Assembly: GCA_963513935.1 (NCBI GenBank)
Contig: OY740772.1
Coordinates: 99,963,340-100,027,339, forward strand
DNA: 64,000 bases
Reading direction: 5' to 3'
Origin: Aphrophora alni
Lineage: Eukaryota > Arthropoda > Insecta > Hemiptera > Aphrophoridae
The notes under the pieces: model-generated
What the model was told of the DNA's origin: nothing
What the model saw: only the letters and a program-made list of their open reading frames with translations
The model's database searches: none
Position numbers and translations under genes: made by a program
In this document: positions 41,901-50,410 of the stretch, in pieces
How positions within the stretch are numbered: position 1 is the stretch's first letter
Layout of the letters: each line of letters opens with the position of its first letter

Positions 41901-44900
41901 TATATTACTTACCGAGGGGTAAGGCATTGAATTTCTCTGAAAATGGCAATAGCATCACCAGATACTGAGATAACACTGGCTTCCTTCATCACTTGTTTGT
42001 GGAATGCTTCTACTGGATCAAGATCTCCAGCTAACTCTGACGATGGAATATGAAACCTCATTTCTAATAAACTAATTGGTGCATCATCATTCTGAAATTT
42101 TTAATTATTTAATATTACACAAAGTGTGTTTTTTTAGGACATACACAAAATTAATATAAAAATTTTATAAATATATATATATATATATATATATAATGTT
42201 TCATGAACACAGATCACAAAATAATGTTTAATTATCAAACGTGTTTCAAAGTCACCATCCTCTGTGATACATTAGCTACTGTTAAGATACAAAGCATCTC
42301 CATTGTGAAATAAAAACAAAACTGGGAATATCAATTCAACATTGTCATTAAATCTTTGGGGTGCAAGCAGAGTTTAAGGTGAAGAAGAAGAAAATAATCA
42401 CAAGGAGATCAGGGCTGTGGGGTGGTTGATTACAGATTTTCTGACAAAATCGTTTCAATTGACTCACTGCAAGATTTGCCATGTGTGGTTGCATTTTCAT
42501 GGATAAACAAAATTCTGCGGAACAGCATCCCATGTCGTTCGTCTTGTATAGCTCTTCTAAGATATCTCAACGTTTCGCAATATGAATCAGCTGTCTTTAA
42601 GTAAGTTTGCAAATTTGTTATCTTAAAATAAAGCAGATATTGAAAAAGTAAAAAGATGACAACTTTGCAATTGAATTACCTTCCAAAACCTTACTCACCT
42701 GTAGAAAGAAATAAGTTTATTCCAATAAGAGTTTTCTAATCATAAATAAATGTCTCTTATTGTATTGGTTACTTTATACTATATTTTTCTGTTAATGAGA
42801 AAGATTTAATAAATCTAAATATTTAGCACTGTTTTAAATACAGCTCATTGCACGTTAAGAAATAAGAAAATATATATTCCAATTTATAATAACTGACAAT
42901 TACCTGGTGAAATTCAAGAGTAACTTCATTTTTACCAGTGGTACATTGTGAAACATTGTTTAATGGAACTTCAAATGCTGTTAGACTACCAATATCAAAA
43001 CTTAAAACAGAGCCTGCAAATTTGGCAGTTCCCCAGTTCCACCCTTTTACACTGAGTTCTTTTTCCAACATGTCCAAAGAATAGTTGGTCTTGAAATATT
43101 TGGCAATTTTATCCTGGTCCTGTAACAAAAATTCAGTTCATAATATTCAAACAACGTGTATTCATATAAAAAAAATTTCAAGGTTCAATCTACATATAAT
43201 TTGAATTATTTATTAAAATATTTAAATATTCATGATCACCCATTAATTAAACTATTTGTAAAGTATATTTCTTTTAAAGACAAAATTGTTATGTATACTG
43301 TTTCCCAGAAAAATAACATTGTGTATAAATATTTTATCTCAAATAATCCTTTCTTAACATTGTATGTTCTCATAATTAATTATCAGGTTAGGTTAAGAAA
43401 ACAAATACCATCAAATTAAATTCTATTATTTTTTAATACCTATGAAAGGAAATGTTTACAATATCTGAACTAATACTTAAGAGAGAATGATAATAATGAT
43501 ATTTAACATAAAAGCAATACTGGTCTGACTTTACTTGAGTTTTAAGAAAACACTACATTAGTTGTCTGAAAATAATAAAAACATATATAAACATACTATG
43601 AAAACAGATTTTCTTGGTTTATTTATAAATTAAATAGGAATGAACACATGTAATTCAATAACAAACAAATTTAAATAAAGCTTTCCTATTTCCATTATTG
43701 TCAAATTAATATTTAAATGAAAGTTCAATTACTTGATTTTTATCATATACAAATTATAATATTAAGAAAAATTATAATGATATTTATTATCACCAAAAAA
43801 TACAATAGAGTTCATTAATAAAAGAAAATTTGACTAAAAGTTTTATAGAAATCTCTACGACAGTTGTTGAGATAAACCATTATGGCTGTTCATTGAATAT
43901 CACACTGGTTATGTCTATACATTTGAGTTATATAAAATTGAGCAACAAAATACAAATCCTAACTTGGTTTCGGTTTGTGCTAGCTTTTCCCAATGATTAG
44001 TGGGGAAAAAGAAACACAATATTGATATATTGAAACGTTTGGACAAAGTCTCCAAATAATTAACATAAAATGTAAAAAAAATAATATATATTTATAATTA
44101 CAGGATGGATGAAATGAGGTGTAATTGTATGAATGGAGAATGTTTACGATTTCATATTAGTTTGTTAAATGTCTCTAAACATTTCAAATATTGTACAATG
44201 TAATTGTAGCATCATAAGCTAATGTTCAAATATGTAGATTAGATTGTTTTTGGTTTACACATGATTTGTAATGGATTGTTGGATTTGGACAATTGGATTG
44301 TTCTCACCAAATTTGTTGAGCGTAATTTTTTTTTCCTTTCTAATATCTTCTTTGTTCTGTTGCGATCAGCTATCAGCTATATGATTGAATTATGTTGCAC
44401 TATTTCAAAAGTCTTGAGTTACAATTGATCACTTATGATTATAAGATTGGACTGATTTATTTTGGTACAAAGGCTTCAATCATGGAAGGCATCCATTCCT
44501 TCTGGAATTTTTTATAAACTGGCATCACTCTCGCTTTTAAAATTTTGCCGCTTTCTATATTATCCTGTCCCTATTGTGTGTGTATGTATTTGGTGAGAAA
44601 TGACATATTTCATTTCCCTTTTATTATTATAAAAAAATTTTAAAAATTATTTATATTATTTTCCCCCTTTTTTTAAGGATAATTAGTGTTTAGTACCAAA
44701 TAACAAATTTTGTGAGAACAGCTACATTATATTAAGAACAATAAAGGATATAACAACTTCTCGGGCAACTTAAAATTATTACCAACCAGGAATTTATTTT
44801 CCAATCAGCGGGCGAGTTTTCTTATGGGCGTTTCCTTTGAAGGTAACAGTTTTGTGTCAGTCATACGTATGTCCTAATGATCATGTTAGCTTTTGATTTA

Positions 44901-47900
44901 TAGAAAATTATTTGTACATACTGGGTTTTTTTATAAGAACCTTCTAGATGTAAAATATTCTGCTTGGTACAATGGTATTATTTATTTATTTCCCCAGAGT
45001 CTTTATTTTCTCGTAGTATTATACATTATACGGGTAGCCGGCCTAGAATCGAGGATGGTGGACATTTGAAAGTTAAAATATTTATTTGTATAACCGTGTC
45101 GTGTCTCTTTAATAATTTTTCTGTAAAGAATGAACAATTTGGAACAATTCTGATATCATTAATACTGGTCTAAAATATAGGGAAATAATTAAAATTTATA
45201 GATTTCATAAGTCGGGATATTTCTGCTCTGACTGACATATTAGTTTAGTGTAGTTCAGAATGCCCGCTAGGTGTTGTGGTAGCTCATTCATTTGAAAACT
45301 GTTTCTAGGTGGGATGACTAATATTGAAAATGATTCCTATTTTTAAATTTACGAAATGTTGCATGTTTATTGAAGAAGTAAGAACTACAAAATAAATTAT
45401 TTATATAATCATGTAGGGTGACTTACAGATTCCTTAAAACCAGTAAATCGATGAAGTGATCCATTCTTCAAAAATATTCTCAAACCCCAACTGCCAACTA
45501 GCTTTTGCCAATTAACAAACTCTAAATCATCAGATTGAATCTGTTCTACTTTACCAGTTTTTATATTCTTGAAAATGATATTTTGTTCGGTAAATTTAAG
45601 CCGTCCTCCACACTAAAACAAAAATTACTGAACTATTAGGTTTTATTTATAACAAGAACTTAGTTTACAAATTTAATTCTAATGTAAAACTAATTGGACT
45701 AGTACTAAGCTACACTTATTTTATTTTCTCACACATGCACAGCATAAAGTTATGTGATTTGTAAAAAAATCTATGGAAGTTTTTCTGAAGTCCATTGAGT
45801 CAAAAAATTGTTTGCCAGGCAATGGTTGTGTGCCCTGAAGATGAAACATGTGGAACAATACTAATCAATTTTGATACATGGTCATATTTTGGCCATATAT
45901 ATCAGAACTTTTTTTTTATTACTCAAAATTTGGAAGTAACTGCCAGAAGGAAAAGGAAAAAAATCGGCTCAATGATTTTGATTACACTTGCTCAAGTGAA
46001 CCCTCTAGGAACCCATCCAAAATGTATTGTAGCCATCTCTCCAAAATGGCAGTTAATGAGTTATTGGTAATAACGCAAAATATCAGCCATAGGGCTTTTA
46101 TTTTTCAAAATGAACTATACTGTTTTCGTTAATATTTTAGTGAAGAATCTGTAAATAAACAAAAACATTAGAGTTCAAGTACAATTGGCAAAACAAAATA
46201 CAAAAATAAATTAAGTAAAAAGACACTTGACCAGTGTCAGGACACAGTTATAGTATAAGCAAAGTAAGTTCATTTAGCGCCTTTGTTTCAAAGACACCGT
46301 CCATGATAGATTTTCATTTTTGACTGACAATTACAGAACTCACATTTTTGGTGATGTTACTTCTTATTTAGGTAGGCTAGTTAAAAAAATTTCATAAAGT
46401 TAGTACAATGTTTTTGTACTAGGCCTATTTATTAAAAACTGATTTCATATTGTAATAAATAGTTATTTCAAAGTGTAACCTGTGTAATTCTGATCCAATA
46501 TTGTGAGCTATTTATTTCTGCCTCCTTATAAAACAATTATAAGGACTCATTTTACTAATTTGAAAGGATTAATTCTACTATACATTATAATAGTGTGACT
46601 ATGTCATAGAAATATAATAGTGTGACGATGTCATAGAAATAGAACGCCAAGTTATTCTTTTTCAAAATCATTTCTCCACAATTATTATTATTATTATTAT
46701 TTCTCCAATATTATTGGAATGATTTTAGTGTTAAAATATTTAAAAAAAACATGTTAAATCAGTGACTTTGACATGTACAACGAGGAGTGCAGTAGTCTTT
46801 GGCTGGCCAAGAGCCATCTGGCATAAGTACAATCAAGAGCATACAACAAAAAGCACAACTCATTAATTATGTTTTTGAAGATGGTTTAATCAGTTCTGTT
46901 AAACAAATAACAAATTTTATGGTCAGCAAACATATCAAACATGGATGTCAAATGTAGTCATTTATCTTGTGTTACAAGTCCAAAAAATATTTCTCATCGG
47001 ATTTTGGCGTTACAGTTACCACAGATTACAATTCAAAATGTCCTCTATAAACATTTGTGTCTTCATGCCTACAAAATTTAAGCCATTTTCTTTTTCTTGG
47101 TGAAGAAGTTATGTGGACTTTGGAAATAATAATAAGGGAACATTTATCTGGATGTGCATGAACTTTACACAACGGCAGTAAATGTGAGACCCATGTTATC
47201 TTTATGCAGAATGATGCACTGGCACATCTCAAACATGCAGTAATATGATACACTGTATATTTGATTCCTGAATGGTCGCTTGATAGAAATGGATCTATCC
47301 AGGAAGTCCAGATTGAGTACCATAGAGTTAGAAGATTTGGAATTCAGTGCACCTAACGGTGATTATAATCACTGACACTAATATCATAATGACAGCCATG
47401 ATTAGGTCAATGATCGTTTTGATATCTTCAGAGTTATAAATGTTTCACATAGCCTATACAACTTTATTAAAAAGTAGCCTCTGAAGAAAATCAAAACTTT
47501 TCTGAACATTTAAACGCAGAAATCATTCCATATATTAAACTATAGTGAAGTACCTAATAATTTTGTTAAATTCCTACATTCTTTTTTGATAACACTGTAG
47601 GTCAATTTAGTTTATTGTTATTAAGTACAAAAGCTTAGATTGACGTACAAGGATCTTGAGTCCTCGTACCCCACTAAAGTAATCTAAAGTAGTAGGCTAC
47701 ATAAGGCATTATAATTAATTTCAGATGTCAGTTGAGGTAACTAAAATGTTAAAAAATGAAATATAGGCGTTCTCAGATAATCAAATAACTGATTCACTAA
47801 TCCCAAAGAAGTAAATACTTCGAGTGTTGGGTTTTCACCAACTAGATCAACTAAGAGGTGTCAAAATAAAAAAGTTTATGTTCTATATTTGATAAATGTA

Positions 47901-50410
47901 CCAACATTAAATTCTTTGGATTAAAATAATTTTAAATATTCACTAAACAAATAAAATTTCAGAGATTTTTTATAATTAAACTAATAACATGAGTTCCTGA
48001 ATTTAAGATAATGTAAGAATTTTGCACAGTTAAAGTTGAAAGAACACAGTCTTTTATAGACCTTTTTATACAACATATGTGAAAATAAAATAAATTGGTG
48101 AAGGGGAAATAGCAAACAATTACCAAATATTTTAGAAGTTTACTTTTTTACCGTAAATATTTCAAATGAAAAATACCAAATATACATACATATAGATTAT
48201 GAAAATTCTAAGGAATTGCTGTCACGGAAGTAATTACAGATGTCAAGATATTAGATATTGGACAATGATGTCAGTTTTGATTATTGATCAGCAGATTATT
48301 GCTCATGCGTAATATAAATTCTGGTAAAAATTTTACTTTGTCGTGAAATACGAATATTACAAGGCTGTAACTGGCAAGACAATTTAATACAATGGCTGTC
48401 TTTAATATAATGTGTAATAATTAAAAAGAAATTAACTTGTCTTTTAGACTAGCCTATATCAAAACAGTTAGGTAAAGATAAAACTATTATATTTAGGCTA
48501 TTTCATATGAAATAAACATCCCATACTAATTATAACCATATTAATTTTACAGCAAAATCAAATTATTGCCAAAAAATGCATAATTATACATGTGCAATTT
48601 TATTAATTAATTAGTCTCTGATCAACAAATGATACAATCTTTGTTGTGAATTAGGCCTATCTAGTAGCTCACCATTTATAGCCTAATTAGGTCCTACTTC
48701 AGTTACAGTAATTCTCCAGACTTTTTATAGCTTATTTGTACAGTATGAATTTGGTACTTTACAATTTCAATTATTAGGCTAATTAATTTGAAAAAGAGAA
48801 TTACACTCTAAAATACCGTACTATTTACCGGTCATCAAGGTTTGTGTTTGATGAATTTCACAAAACTGTTTATTAATTCTTATGATTGCTGACCTATAAC
48901 CACCATTTAGTTAAGAAATTTATGCAAATCGTTGGTAAATATGTATTGTACTTGTCATAGCGATTTAGTAGTGAAATTTAACCAAATTGTGTTCTACATA
49001 CCTCTTTTATTTCGATCTAAAATAAGGAATATGCAAGTATGAATTCGATTTCAGGCTACACAATGAATAGGTTACACAGAGAGAAGATAATAGCGTGTCG
49101 TTGGATGCATGCATATTACATGTCTTCTGACAGGTTAATATTACTATGCTGTATGATTTCAGAATCATTCGAACTAGGTCTCGGCAGGTCACTATGTATA
49201 TATTGACCTAGCCAGACCTAATTCATTTACATATTTACCAAATCGCTTACTACATACCTTATTTTGAAATAATTAGATTACATATGATTTCGGAGGACAC
49301 TTTTAAAGTAGGCTACCAAAATCCACAAATAAAGTCTTTTTAAAGTGGACATTTCGTTTGTTATTTAGCCACTTCAAAAGAAGATACCTATGCTCTATGA
49401 AACGAAAGAATTCACCATTTCTTCCTCGCGCCTGCACAATTATATCCACCAAACTATTAAAGATAACACTTTCAATCACGTCATACTTAGGTCTTTCATA
49501 TGTAGGAAATACAGGTCTGGGAGGGTAACTATATATATATATATGATTACCCAACCAGACGTATAGTTAAAGAACTACAGGTCTGGGAAGGTCTATAAAT
49601 ATATATATATATATAAATCCTTCAAAGATCTAGGCCTAATTCTCATAACTATTAAAATCATGGAAGCGTAGTAATATGAAACTGCAAAAGTTATTGTAGT
49701 GTGCAAGAGCCCCACAAGTGATTTCAATATGTATAATCTATGAAACCTAGATACAATAGCATAGGTACATAGTTTAGAATGTTGAAAAATGTTCAATTTT
49801 GATGATTTTCAAGTGAAATAATGTATTGTGAAATATAAAAAATGTACATAATAGGTGATGAAACTGTTAACACAAATTGCAGAAATTTTTTGAGGAAAAA
49901 GCAAGGGCAGGAACATTAGCCTACATATTTACCAATATTGCTTATTTTAGACTGAACTAAAGGATTTTGGTACTTTAAAAGTGTCATCCGACATCAAATA
50001 TGATGTAATTGTTTTAAAATATGGTGTGCAATAAACAATTTGCATAAATTTCTTAACTAAATCGCAATGACAAGTACAACACATATTTTCCCCCTGAATT
50101 TACAAACTCTCATGGCTTAAAGTACTTACTCAGAATTATGAGAAAATGCAGTAAGCCTATGGGAATGGAGAGGAAGGTTTATATCCTACAATTCACTCAT
50201 TATATAATCTAAATGTAACAGAATTCATAAGACTAGGACTAGACGACTCCAACTTTTCGGCAGTACTTGGACTTAAGTACTGCATGGATTCCAAACCTAG
50301 TTGAAGGTTATGCCGTTTGTAATGGTTGACATGTTGACAACAAAATTAAAACTACTTACCATAGCACCTTTAACTTCAGCTGCAACATCATTAAATTCTA
50401 TATCTGCCAT
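5066..50410 (-). CDS. SSRP1: SSRP1, FACT complex subunit (whole gene, 14 coding exons)
   Basis: SSRP1 pairs with SPT16 to form FACT, a nuclear chaperone that loosens and restores H2A-H2B during transcription, replication and repair. The fourteen minus-strand exons listed separately join with matching phases into 782 residues without a stop. Landmarks in order: N-terminal SSRP1/POB3 domain (about 1-180), with [18 protein letters not shown] near 107-124; second PH-like domain, with FHIPSSE and [20 protein letters not shown] (212-231); middle PH-like domain, with [20 protein letters not shown] and NFARGGG; acidic region (about 432-510); HMG box (about 549-615); and a charged Lys/Asp/Glu tail. 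Insect and vertebrate homologues are roughly 700-725 residues, so this one is slightly long, mostly in the tail. The gene spans 45 kb, largely because introns are full of transposons. No TATA box was seen upstream. Confidence 0.97.
6184..6201. repeat. GC-rich palindrome upstream of the piggyBac frame
   Basis: GTCGGCCGATTGGCCGAC has perfect 7-base arms around GATT, in an otherwise AT-rich region 210 bases before the transposase start. It may be a subterminal repeat of the piggyBac element. Confidence 0.5.
6411..8151 (+). pseudogene. piggyBac-family transposase, inactivated
   Basis: The acidic N-terminus opens at 6411 ([20 protein letters not shown]). The frame then breaks near 6897, resumes at about 6900-7113, meets a TGA at 7111, and continues ([33 protein letters not shown]) to a frameshift near 7455. 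It goes on with [38 protein letters not shown] and [20 protein letters not shown]. The three catalytic-type Asp contexts of piggyBac ([19 protein letters not shown]) can all be seen. More stops follow 7849. A Cys-rich C-terminal domain was not seen. Insertion is in the SSRP1 intron 13 region, opposite in orientation. Terminal repeats and TTAA target sites could not be placed with confidence. Confidence 0.88.
8729..8980 (-). CDS. SSRP1: SSRP1 exon 13, end of HMG box and tail (residues 595-678)
   Basis: It starts [20 protein letters not shown], the third HMG helix, then passes into a Ser/Lys-rich linker and an [13 protein letters not shown] motif shared with the Drosophila tail. The donor is GTAAGT. 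Confidence 0.95.
8981..12563. other. SSRP1 intron 12 with two TA microsatellites
   Basis: No gene or transposon was recognised. An AC run (10007-10019) runs into about 25 TA units (10020-10070), and a second TA run lies at about 10104-10139. A short AC run sits near 10931-10944. The rest is unassigned AT-rich intron. Confidence 0.7.
12564..12752 (-). CDS. SSRP1: SSRP1 exon 12, HMG box first part (residues 532-594)
   Basis: After a basic segment it encodes [20 protein letters not shown] then [20 protein letters not shown] and WKKLDDKS. These are helices 1 and 2 and the start of helix 3 of an HMG box, which binds DNA without strong sequence preference. The exon is phase 0 at both ends. Confidence 0.96.
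12753..14504. other. SSRP1 intron 11, left part, nothing assigned
   Basis: No recognisable gene. At 13263-13427 the plus strand has an open stretch containing [20 protein letters not shown]. It has protein-like composition, but I could not match it to a family and it ends in a stop. It may be a transposon fragment. Confidence 0.35.
14505..15084. mobile_element. 580-bp MITE with ~65-base terminal inverted repeats
   Basis: The ends GGGTACTTACGTATTAGCCG and its near-perfect inverse (CGGCTAATAAGTAAGTACCC) continue inward for about 65 bases with few mismatches. AAAATT flanks both sides as a direct repeat, so a 6-base target duplication is likely. Inside are two tandem copies of a ~70-base unit (about 14552-14690, GGTTGTCATAAATATTTCAG twice) and a long hairpin at about 14871-14932, whose arms (TTTGGCCAGGTGG and inverse) enclose a TA run. 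No coding capacity. The superfamily was not assigned. Confidence 0.8.
15634..17055 (+). repeat. 5' LTR of a gypsy-type retroelement
   Basis: This 1422-base block is repeated directly at 20294-21667. Alignment by eye shows only scattered substitutions plus a ~45-base segment present here (about 16875-16920) and absent from the other copy. A five-base ATTTT flanks the whole element on both outer sides (15629-15633 and 21668-21672). The LTR starts ATAATGG and ends TTGTTATA rather than TG...CA, so the exact ends are inferred from the target duplication. Confidence 0.88.
17060..17077 (+). other. Primer binding site of the LTR element
   Basis: TGGCATCCCAACGTGTTG lies four bases after the 5' LTR. 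It begins TGG, as expected for pairing with the CCA end of a tRNA primer. The tRNA was not identified. Confidence 0.6.
17253..18748 (+). pseudogene. Gypsy-type gag and protease region (two overlapping frames)
   Basis: Frame 1 (17253-17852, 199 codons, [20 protein letters not shown]) is coiled-coil-like, rich in Asn, Glu, Lys and Ile heptads. Frame 2 (17849-18748, 299 codons) overlaps it by ATGA and holds a retrotransposon Gag capsid-like segment ([26 protein letters not shown]) followed by an aspartic protease core, [14 protein letters not shown]. The protease continues in a third frame from about 18720 ([11 protein letters not shown] at about 18829), so one indel has broken it. No zinc knuckle was seen. 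The tetranucleotide overlap could be a normal stop-restart or another lesion. Confidence 0.82.
18681..19523 (+). pseudogene. Residual pol: protease end, RT N-terminus joined to integrase C-terminus
   Basis: 18720-18989 completes the protease. 19018-19260 encodes the start of the reverse transcriptase region ([20 protein letters not shown] followed by [11 protein letters not shown]). At about 19255 this is joined directly to the last part of integrase, read in a shifted frame ([52 protein letters not shown]). The RT catalytic motifs, RNase H and the integrase DDE core are absent. The element therefore cannot move on its own. Confidence 0.82.
19524..20293 (+). other. 3' untranslated part of the LTR element, with pentanucleotide repeats and polypurine tract
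   Basis: About 770 bases have no coding frame of note. TATGTTATGCTATGTTATGT-type short repeats lie at about 20095-20171. A short purine-rich GAGGAGCAA just before the 3' LTR (20283-20291) is the likely polypurine tract. Confidence 0.6.
20294..21667 (+). repeat. 3' LTR of the gypsy-type retroelement
   Basis: This is a direct repeat of 15634-17055, 1374 bases, with few substitutions. It has an extra GAA trinucleotide near 21004 and lacks a ~45-base segment of the 5' LTR. It is followed by the ATTTT target duplication at 21668-21672. Confidence 0.88.
21838..22035 (+). repeat. Dispersed repeat, copy A
   Basis: It contains CCTAGTCCTCAAATATTCTC, AGAGAACAAGATTTGG and CTATATGAAAAAAGGGTGTA. The same order of motifs is found at 57318-57480 and, in part, at 37349-37460. 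The family was not identified. Confidence 0.55.
22428..22545 (-). CDS. SSRP1: SSRP1 exon 11 (residues 492-531)
   Basis: This exon encodes [20 protein letters not shown] followed by a Lys-rich run ending KKTRKTKTV. Its first base completes the Glu codon from exon 10. It links the acidic region to the HMG box. Confidence 0.92.
22546..24125. other. SSRP1 intron 10, left part, nothing assigned
   Basis: AT-rich intron between exon 11 and a pogo-like element. Several short open frames are present, but none resembles a known protein. Confidence 0.5.
24126..25133. mobile_element. Non-autonomous pogo/Tc1-like element, about 1 kb
   Basis: The left end CAGTAGAACCCCTCAAACTC (then GACA) and the right end TGTCGAGTTTGAGGGGTTTA (then CTA) are inverted repeats of about 24 bases, flanked by TA on both sides. 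The left arm is echoed twice more just inside (GTCGAGTTTGGGGGTTGTCG at about 24168). No transposase frame was recognised in the interior. Confidence 0.78.
25134..25706. other. SSRP1 intron 10, right part
   Basis: An 81-codon plus-strand open frame (25165-25410) has ordinary amino acid composition but no recognised domain. No other feature was found. Confidence 0.4.
25707..25888 (-). CDS. SSRP1: SSRP1 exon 10, acidic region (residues 432-491, part of 492)
   Basis: The exon opens [20 protein letters not shown] and [11 protein letters not shown], conserved in SSRP1, then becomes strongly acidic. The acceptor is CAG at 25891-25889. About 48 bases further upstream lies a near-copy of this acceptor whose use would keep the frame (see findings). 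Confidence 0.95.
25889..26500 (-). repeat. 47-base minisatellite derived from the SSRP1 exon 10 acceptor
   Basis: About 13 tandem units of roughly 47 bases, each carrying (plus strand) a version of CAAAGTCTCATTGTAGCTGA followed by CTTTATCCTGCAAAGTAACA. On the minus strand every unit is a copy of the exon 10 acceptor plus about 26 exon bases (TTTGCAG then GATAAAGTCxxCTACAATGA). Neighbouring units alternate between an AACAAAACTATCAAAG and an AACAAGATTATCAATG form, giving a ~94-base higher-order period. The real exon start at 25888 is the edge unit. Confidence 0.93.
26946..27078 (-). CDS. SSRP1: SSRP1 exon 9 (residues 387-431)
   Basis: This exon encodes [20 protein letters not shown] then [20 protein letters not shown] and RGKS, the end of the middle domain. 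It ends in phase 0 at GTAAGT. The next acceptor downstream is preceded by a minisatellite of acceptor copies. Confidence 0.96.
27440..28330 (+). pseudogene. Tc1/mariner-type (IS630-like DDE) transposase pseudogene
   Basis: The N-terminal helix-turn-helix linker ([18 protein letters not shown]) is followed by [20 protein letters not shown] (x = stop) then [12 protein letters not shown], and further pieces [10 protein letters not shown] and [14 protein letters not shown]. The order matches insect transposases of the DUF4817/DDE_3 type. Frames shift repeatedly and stops are frequent. It lies in SSRP1 intron 8, opposite in orientation. Confidence 0.65.
28331..30175. other. SSRP1 intron 8, remainder
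   Basis: No gene was recognised. At 29275-29340 a GAATGAATGAATGCC run adjoins a GC-richer stretch, which looks like the 3' end of a retroposon, but the family could not be assigned. Confidence 0.4.
30176..30334 (-). CDS. SSRP1: SSRP1 exon 8 (residues 334-386, part of 387)
   Basis: This exon encodes the middle domain core, including [40 protein letters not shown] and GGTT. It ends two bases into an Arg codon. The middle domain of SSRP1/Pob3 is related to Rtt106 and contacts histones in characterised homologues. Confidence 0.96.
31378..31655. mobile_element. Foldback palindrome without ribozyme motif
   Basis: Left arm (31378-31453: GATTGGTTAGATTTTG..., GGTCCTTGGTATTACCTAAT, AGTACACA) and right arm (about 31569-31645: TGTGTACTATTAGGTAATAC, CAAGGACCAC, ...TCTAACCAATC) are inverse copies of about 76 bases separated by about 115 bases. 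No coding capacity. Confidence 0.75.
31795..32440 (+). pseudogene. Mariner transposase remnant
   Basis: Pieces in order on the plus strand: [20 protein letters not shown] (around the first catalytic Asp context, GDxTW), [32 protein letters not shown] and [12 protein letters not shown]. These match the order and spacing of mariner transposases (GDETW, YCETLRKLR, HPPYSPDLAPSDY). Stops and frameshifts are abundant. Its 3' end directly abuts a MITE at 32455. Confidence 0.75.
32455..33158. mobile_element. 704-bp MITE with TTA target duplication
   Basis: The ends ACACTTTGAAGCCTAA and TTAGGCTTCAAAGTGT are perfect 16-base inverted repeats, flanked on both sides by TTA. A three-base TTA duplication is typical of PIF/Harbinger elements. 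The interior is GC-richer near the left end (32480-32560) and noncoding. Confidence 0.75.
33162..33819. other. SSRP1 intron 7, right part
   Basis: AT-rich and unassigned. Confidence 0.6.
33820..33948 (-). CDS. SSRP1: SSRP1 exon 7 (residues 291-333, part of 334)
   Basis: This exon encodes [20 protein letters not shown] followed by [20 protein letters not shown] and FV, plus two bases of a Gly codon. It is the linker into the middle domain. Confidence 0.95.
34589..34692 (-). CDS. SSRP1: SSRP1 exon 6 (residues 257-290, part of 291)
   Basis: This exon encodes [20 protein letters not shown] then [14 protein letters not shown], plus two bases of an Asp codon. The donor is GTAAGT. Confidence 0.95.
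35350..36774 (-). mobile_element. Tc1/mariner-type element with ~120-base terminal inverted repeats and dead transposase
   Basis: The left end (35350-35472) and right end (36653-36774) are inverse copies sharing TTATTAATTATTAAAGTACA, GGGAATTTATTTCTT and TATCGTCCAAATGTAAA. Between them the minus strand carries an IS630-like DDE transposase in pieces: [74 protein letters not shown] and HTVLI-type fragments. Frames change at several points. It sits in SSRP1 intron 5, in the same orientation as the gene. Confidence 0.85.
36775..37873. other. SSRP1 intron 5, middle part, with dispersed repeat copy B
   Basis: 37349-37460 (AATAAAGACCC, CTAATAGCCTCAGGGTTAG, AAAAGAACAAGACTTTG) resembles the first half of the dispersed repeat at 21838 and 57318. 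The rest is unassigned. Confidence 0.45.
37921..37960 (-). ncRNA. Hammerhead-like motif, left arm, degenerate
   Basis: The minus strand reads TTAATAA, then T, stem GGCT GAAG AGCC, then GAAA, then CAGCCATT. The GAAA is intact; the CUGANGA box is degenerate (UUAAUAA). Confidence 0.4.
38098..38136 (+). ncRNA. Hammerhead-like motif, right arm, degenerate
   Basis: The plus strand reads TTGATAA, T, stem GGCT GAAT AGCC, then AAAA in place of GAAA, then CGGCCGTC with a GUC cleavage-type triplet. Two core positions and GAAA are altered. Confidence 0.4.
38357..38492 (-). CDS. SSRP1: SSRP1 exon 5 (residues 211-256)
   Basis: This exon encodes [20 protein letters not shown] then [20 protein letters not shown], one of the most conserved stretches of SSRP1. 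The acceptor is TTATAG. It ends in phase 0 at GTAAGT. Confidence 0.96.
38493..41912. other. SSRP1 intron 4, nothing assigned
   Basis: 3.4 kb of AT-rich intron. A short GC-richer patch near 40655-40740 has an ATG on the plus strand ([15 protein letters not shown]) followed by a GTGAG, but there is no further support for an exon. Confidence 0.5.
41913..42091 (-). CDS. SSRP1: SSRP1 exon 4 (residues 152-210, part of 211)
   Basis: The exon begins [19 protein letters not shown] and ends [10 protein letters not shown] plus two bases of the next Arg codon, completed by exon 5. The donor is GTAAGT. Confidence 0.96.
42170..42196. repeat. TA microsatellite
   Basis: A pure AT run of about 13 units in SSRP1 intron 3. 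Confidence 0.8.
42350..42612 (-). pseudogene. Mariner transposase C-terminal fragment
   Basis: The minus strand encodes [20 protein letters not shown] followed by [17 protein letters not shown] (HDNARPH-like) and, in another frame, PPHSPDL. This is the catalytic second half of mariner-type transposases. There is a frameshift between the two blocks, and no ends were seen. Confidence 0.75.
42904..43119 (-). CDS. SSRP1: SSRP1 exon 3 (residues 80-151)
   Basis: This 216-base exon is phase 0 at both ends. It encodes the signature [19 protein letters not shown] and ends NEVTLEFHQ. The donor is the weaker GTAATT. The domain interacts with SPT16 in known FACT. Confidence 0.96.
43120..45426. other. 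SSRP1 intron 2, nothing assigned
   Basis: 2.3 kb of AT-rich intron without recognised repeats or exons. Confidence 0.55.
45427..45612 (-). CDS. SSRP1: SSRP1 exon 2 (residues 18-79)
   Basis: This 186-base exon is phase 0 at both ends. It contains [20 protein letters not shown] and [19 protein letters not shown], hallmark N-terminal SSRP1 sequence. The acceptor is TTTTAG and the donor GTAAGT. Confidence 0.95.
46850..47340 (+). pseudogene. Tc1/mariner-type (DUF4817-like) transposase fragment
   Basis: The plus strand encodes [20 protein letters not shown] then AYKI and a stop, matching the helix-turn-helix end of DUF4817 transposases (LxLSxTTVQRVLHKxLxLHAYK). Later, [14 protein letters not shown] resembles the QQDGAPxH catalytic block. 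Several stops and shifts. It lies in SSRP1 intron 1. Confidence 0.6.
47341..50359. other. SSRP1 intron 1, right part
   Basis: No exon was found. Two TA-centred hairpins related to each other lie near 49501-49557 (GGTCTGGGAGGGTAACTATA...GTTACCCAACCAGAC-like) and 49180-49218. A third TA-rich stretch follows at about 49596-49620. Confidence 0.5.
50360..50410 (-). CDS. SSRP1: SSRP1 exon 1 (residues 1-17)
   Basis: The exon starts with ATG at 50410-50408 and encodes [17 protein letters not shown], the expected SSRP1 N-terminus. It is followed by donor GTAAGT in phase 0. Intron 1 is about 4.7 kb. Confidence 0.93.

Noticed and set aside
45832..45860. CTGAAGATGAAAC on the plus strand as a hammerhead candidate
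   Set aside because: There is no helix II between the two core boxes, so it cannot form the fold.
45795..46132. Two overlapping open frames on the plus strand inside SSRP1 intron 1
   Set aside because: No domain, no splice sites in phase, and overlapping alternative frames of similar length.
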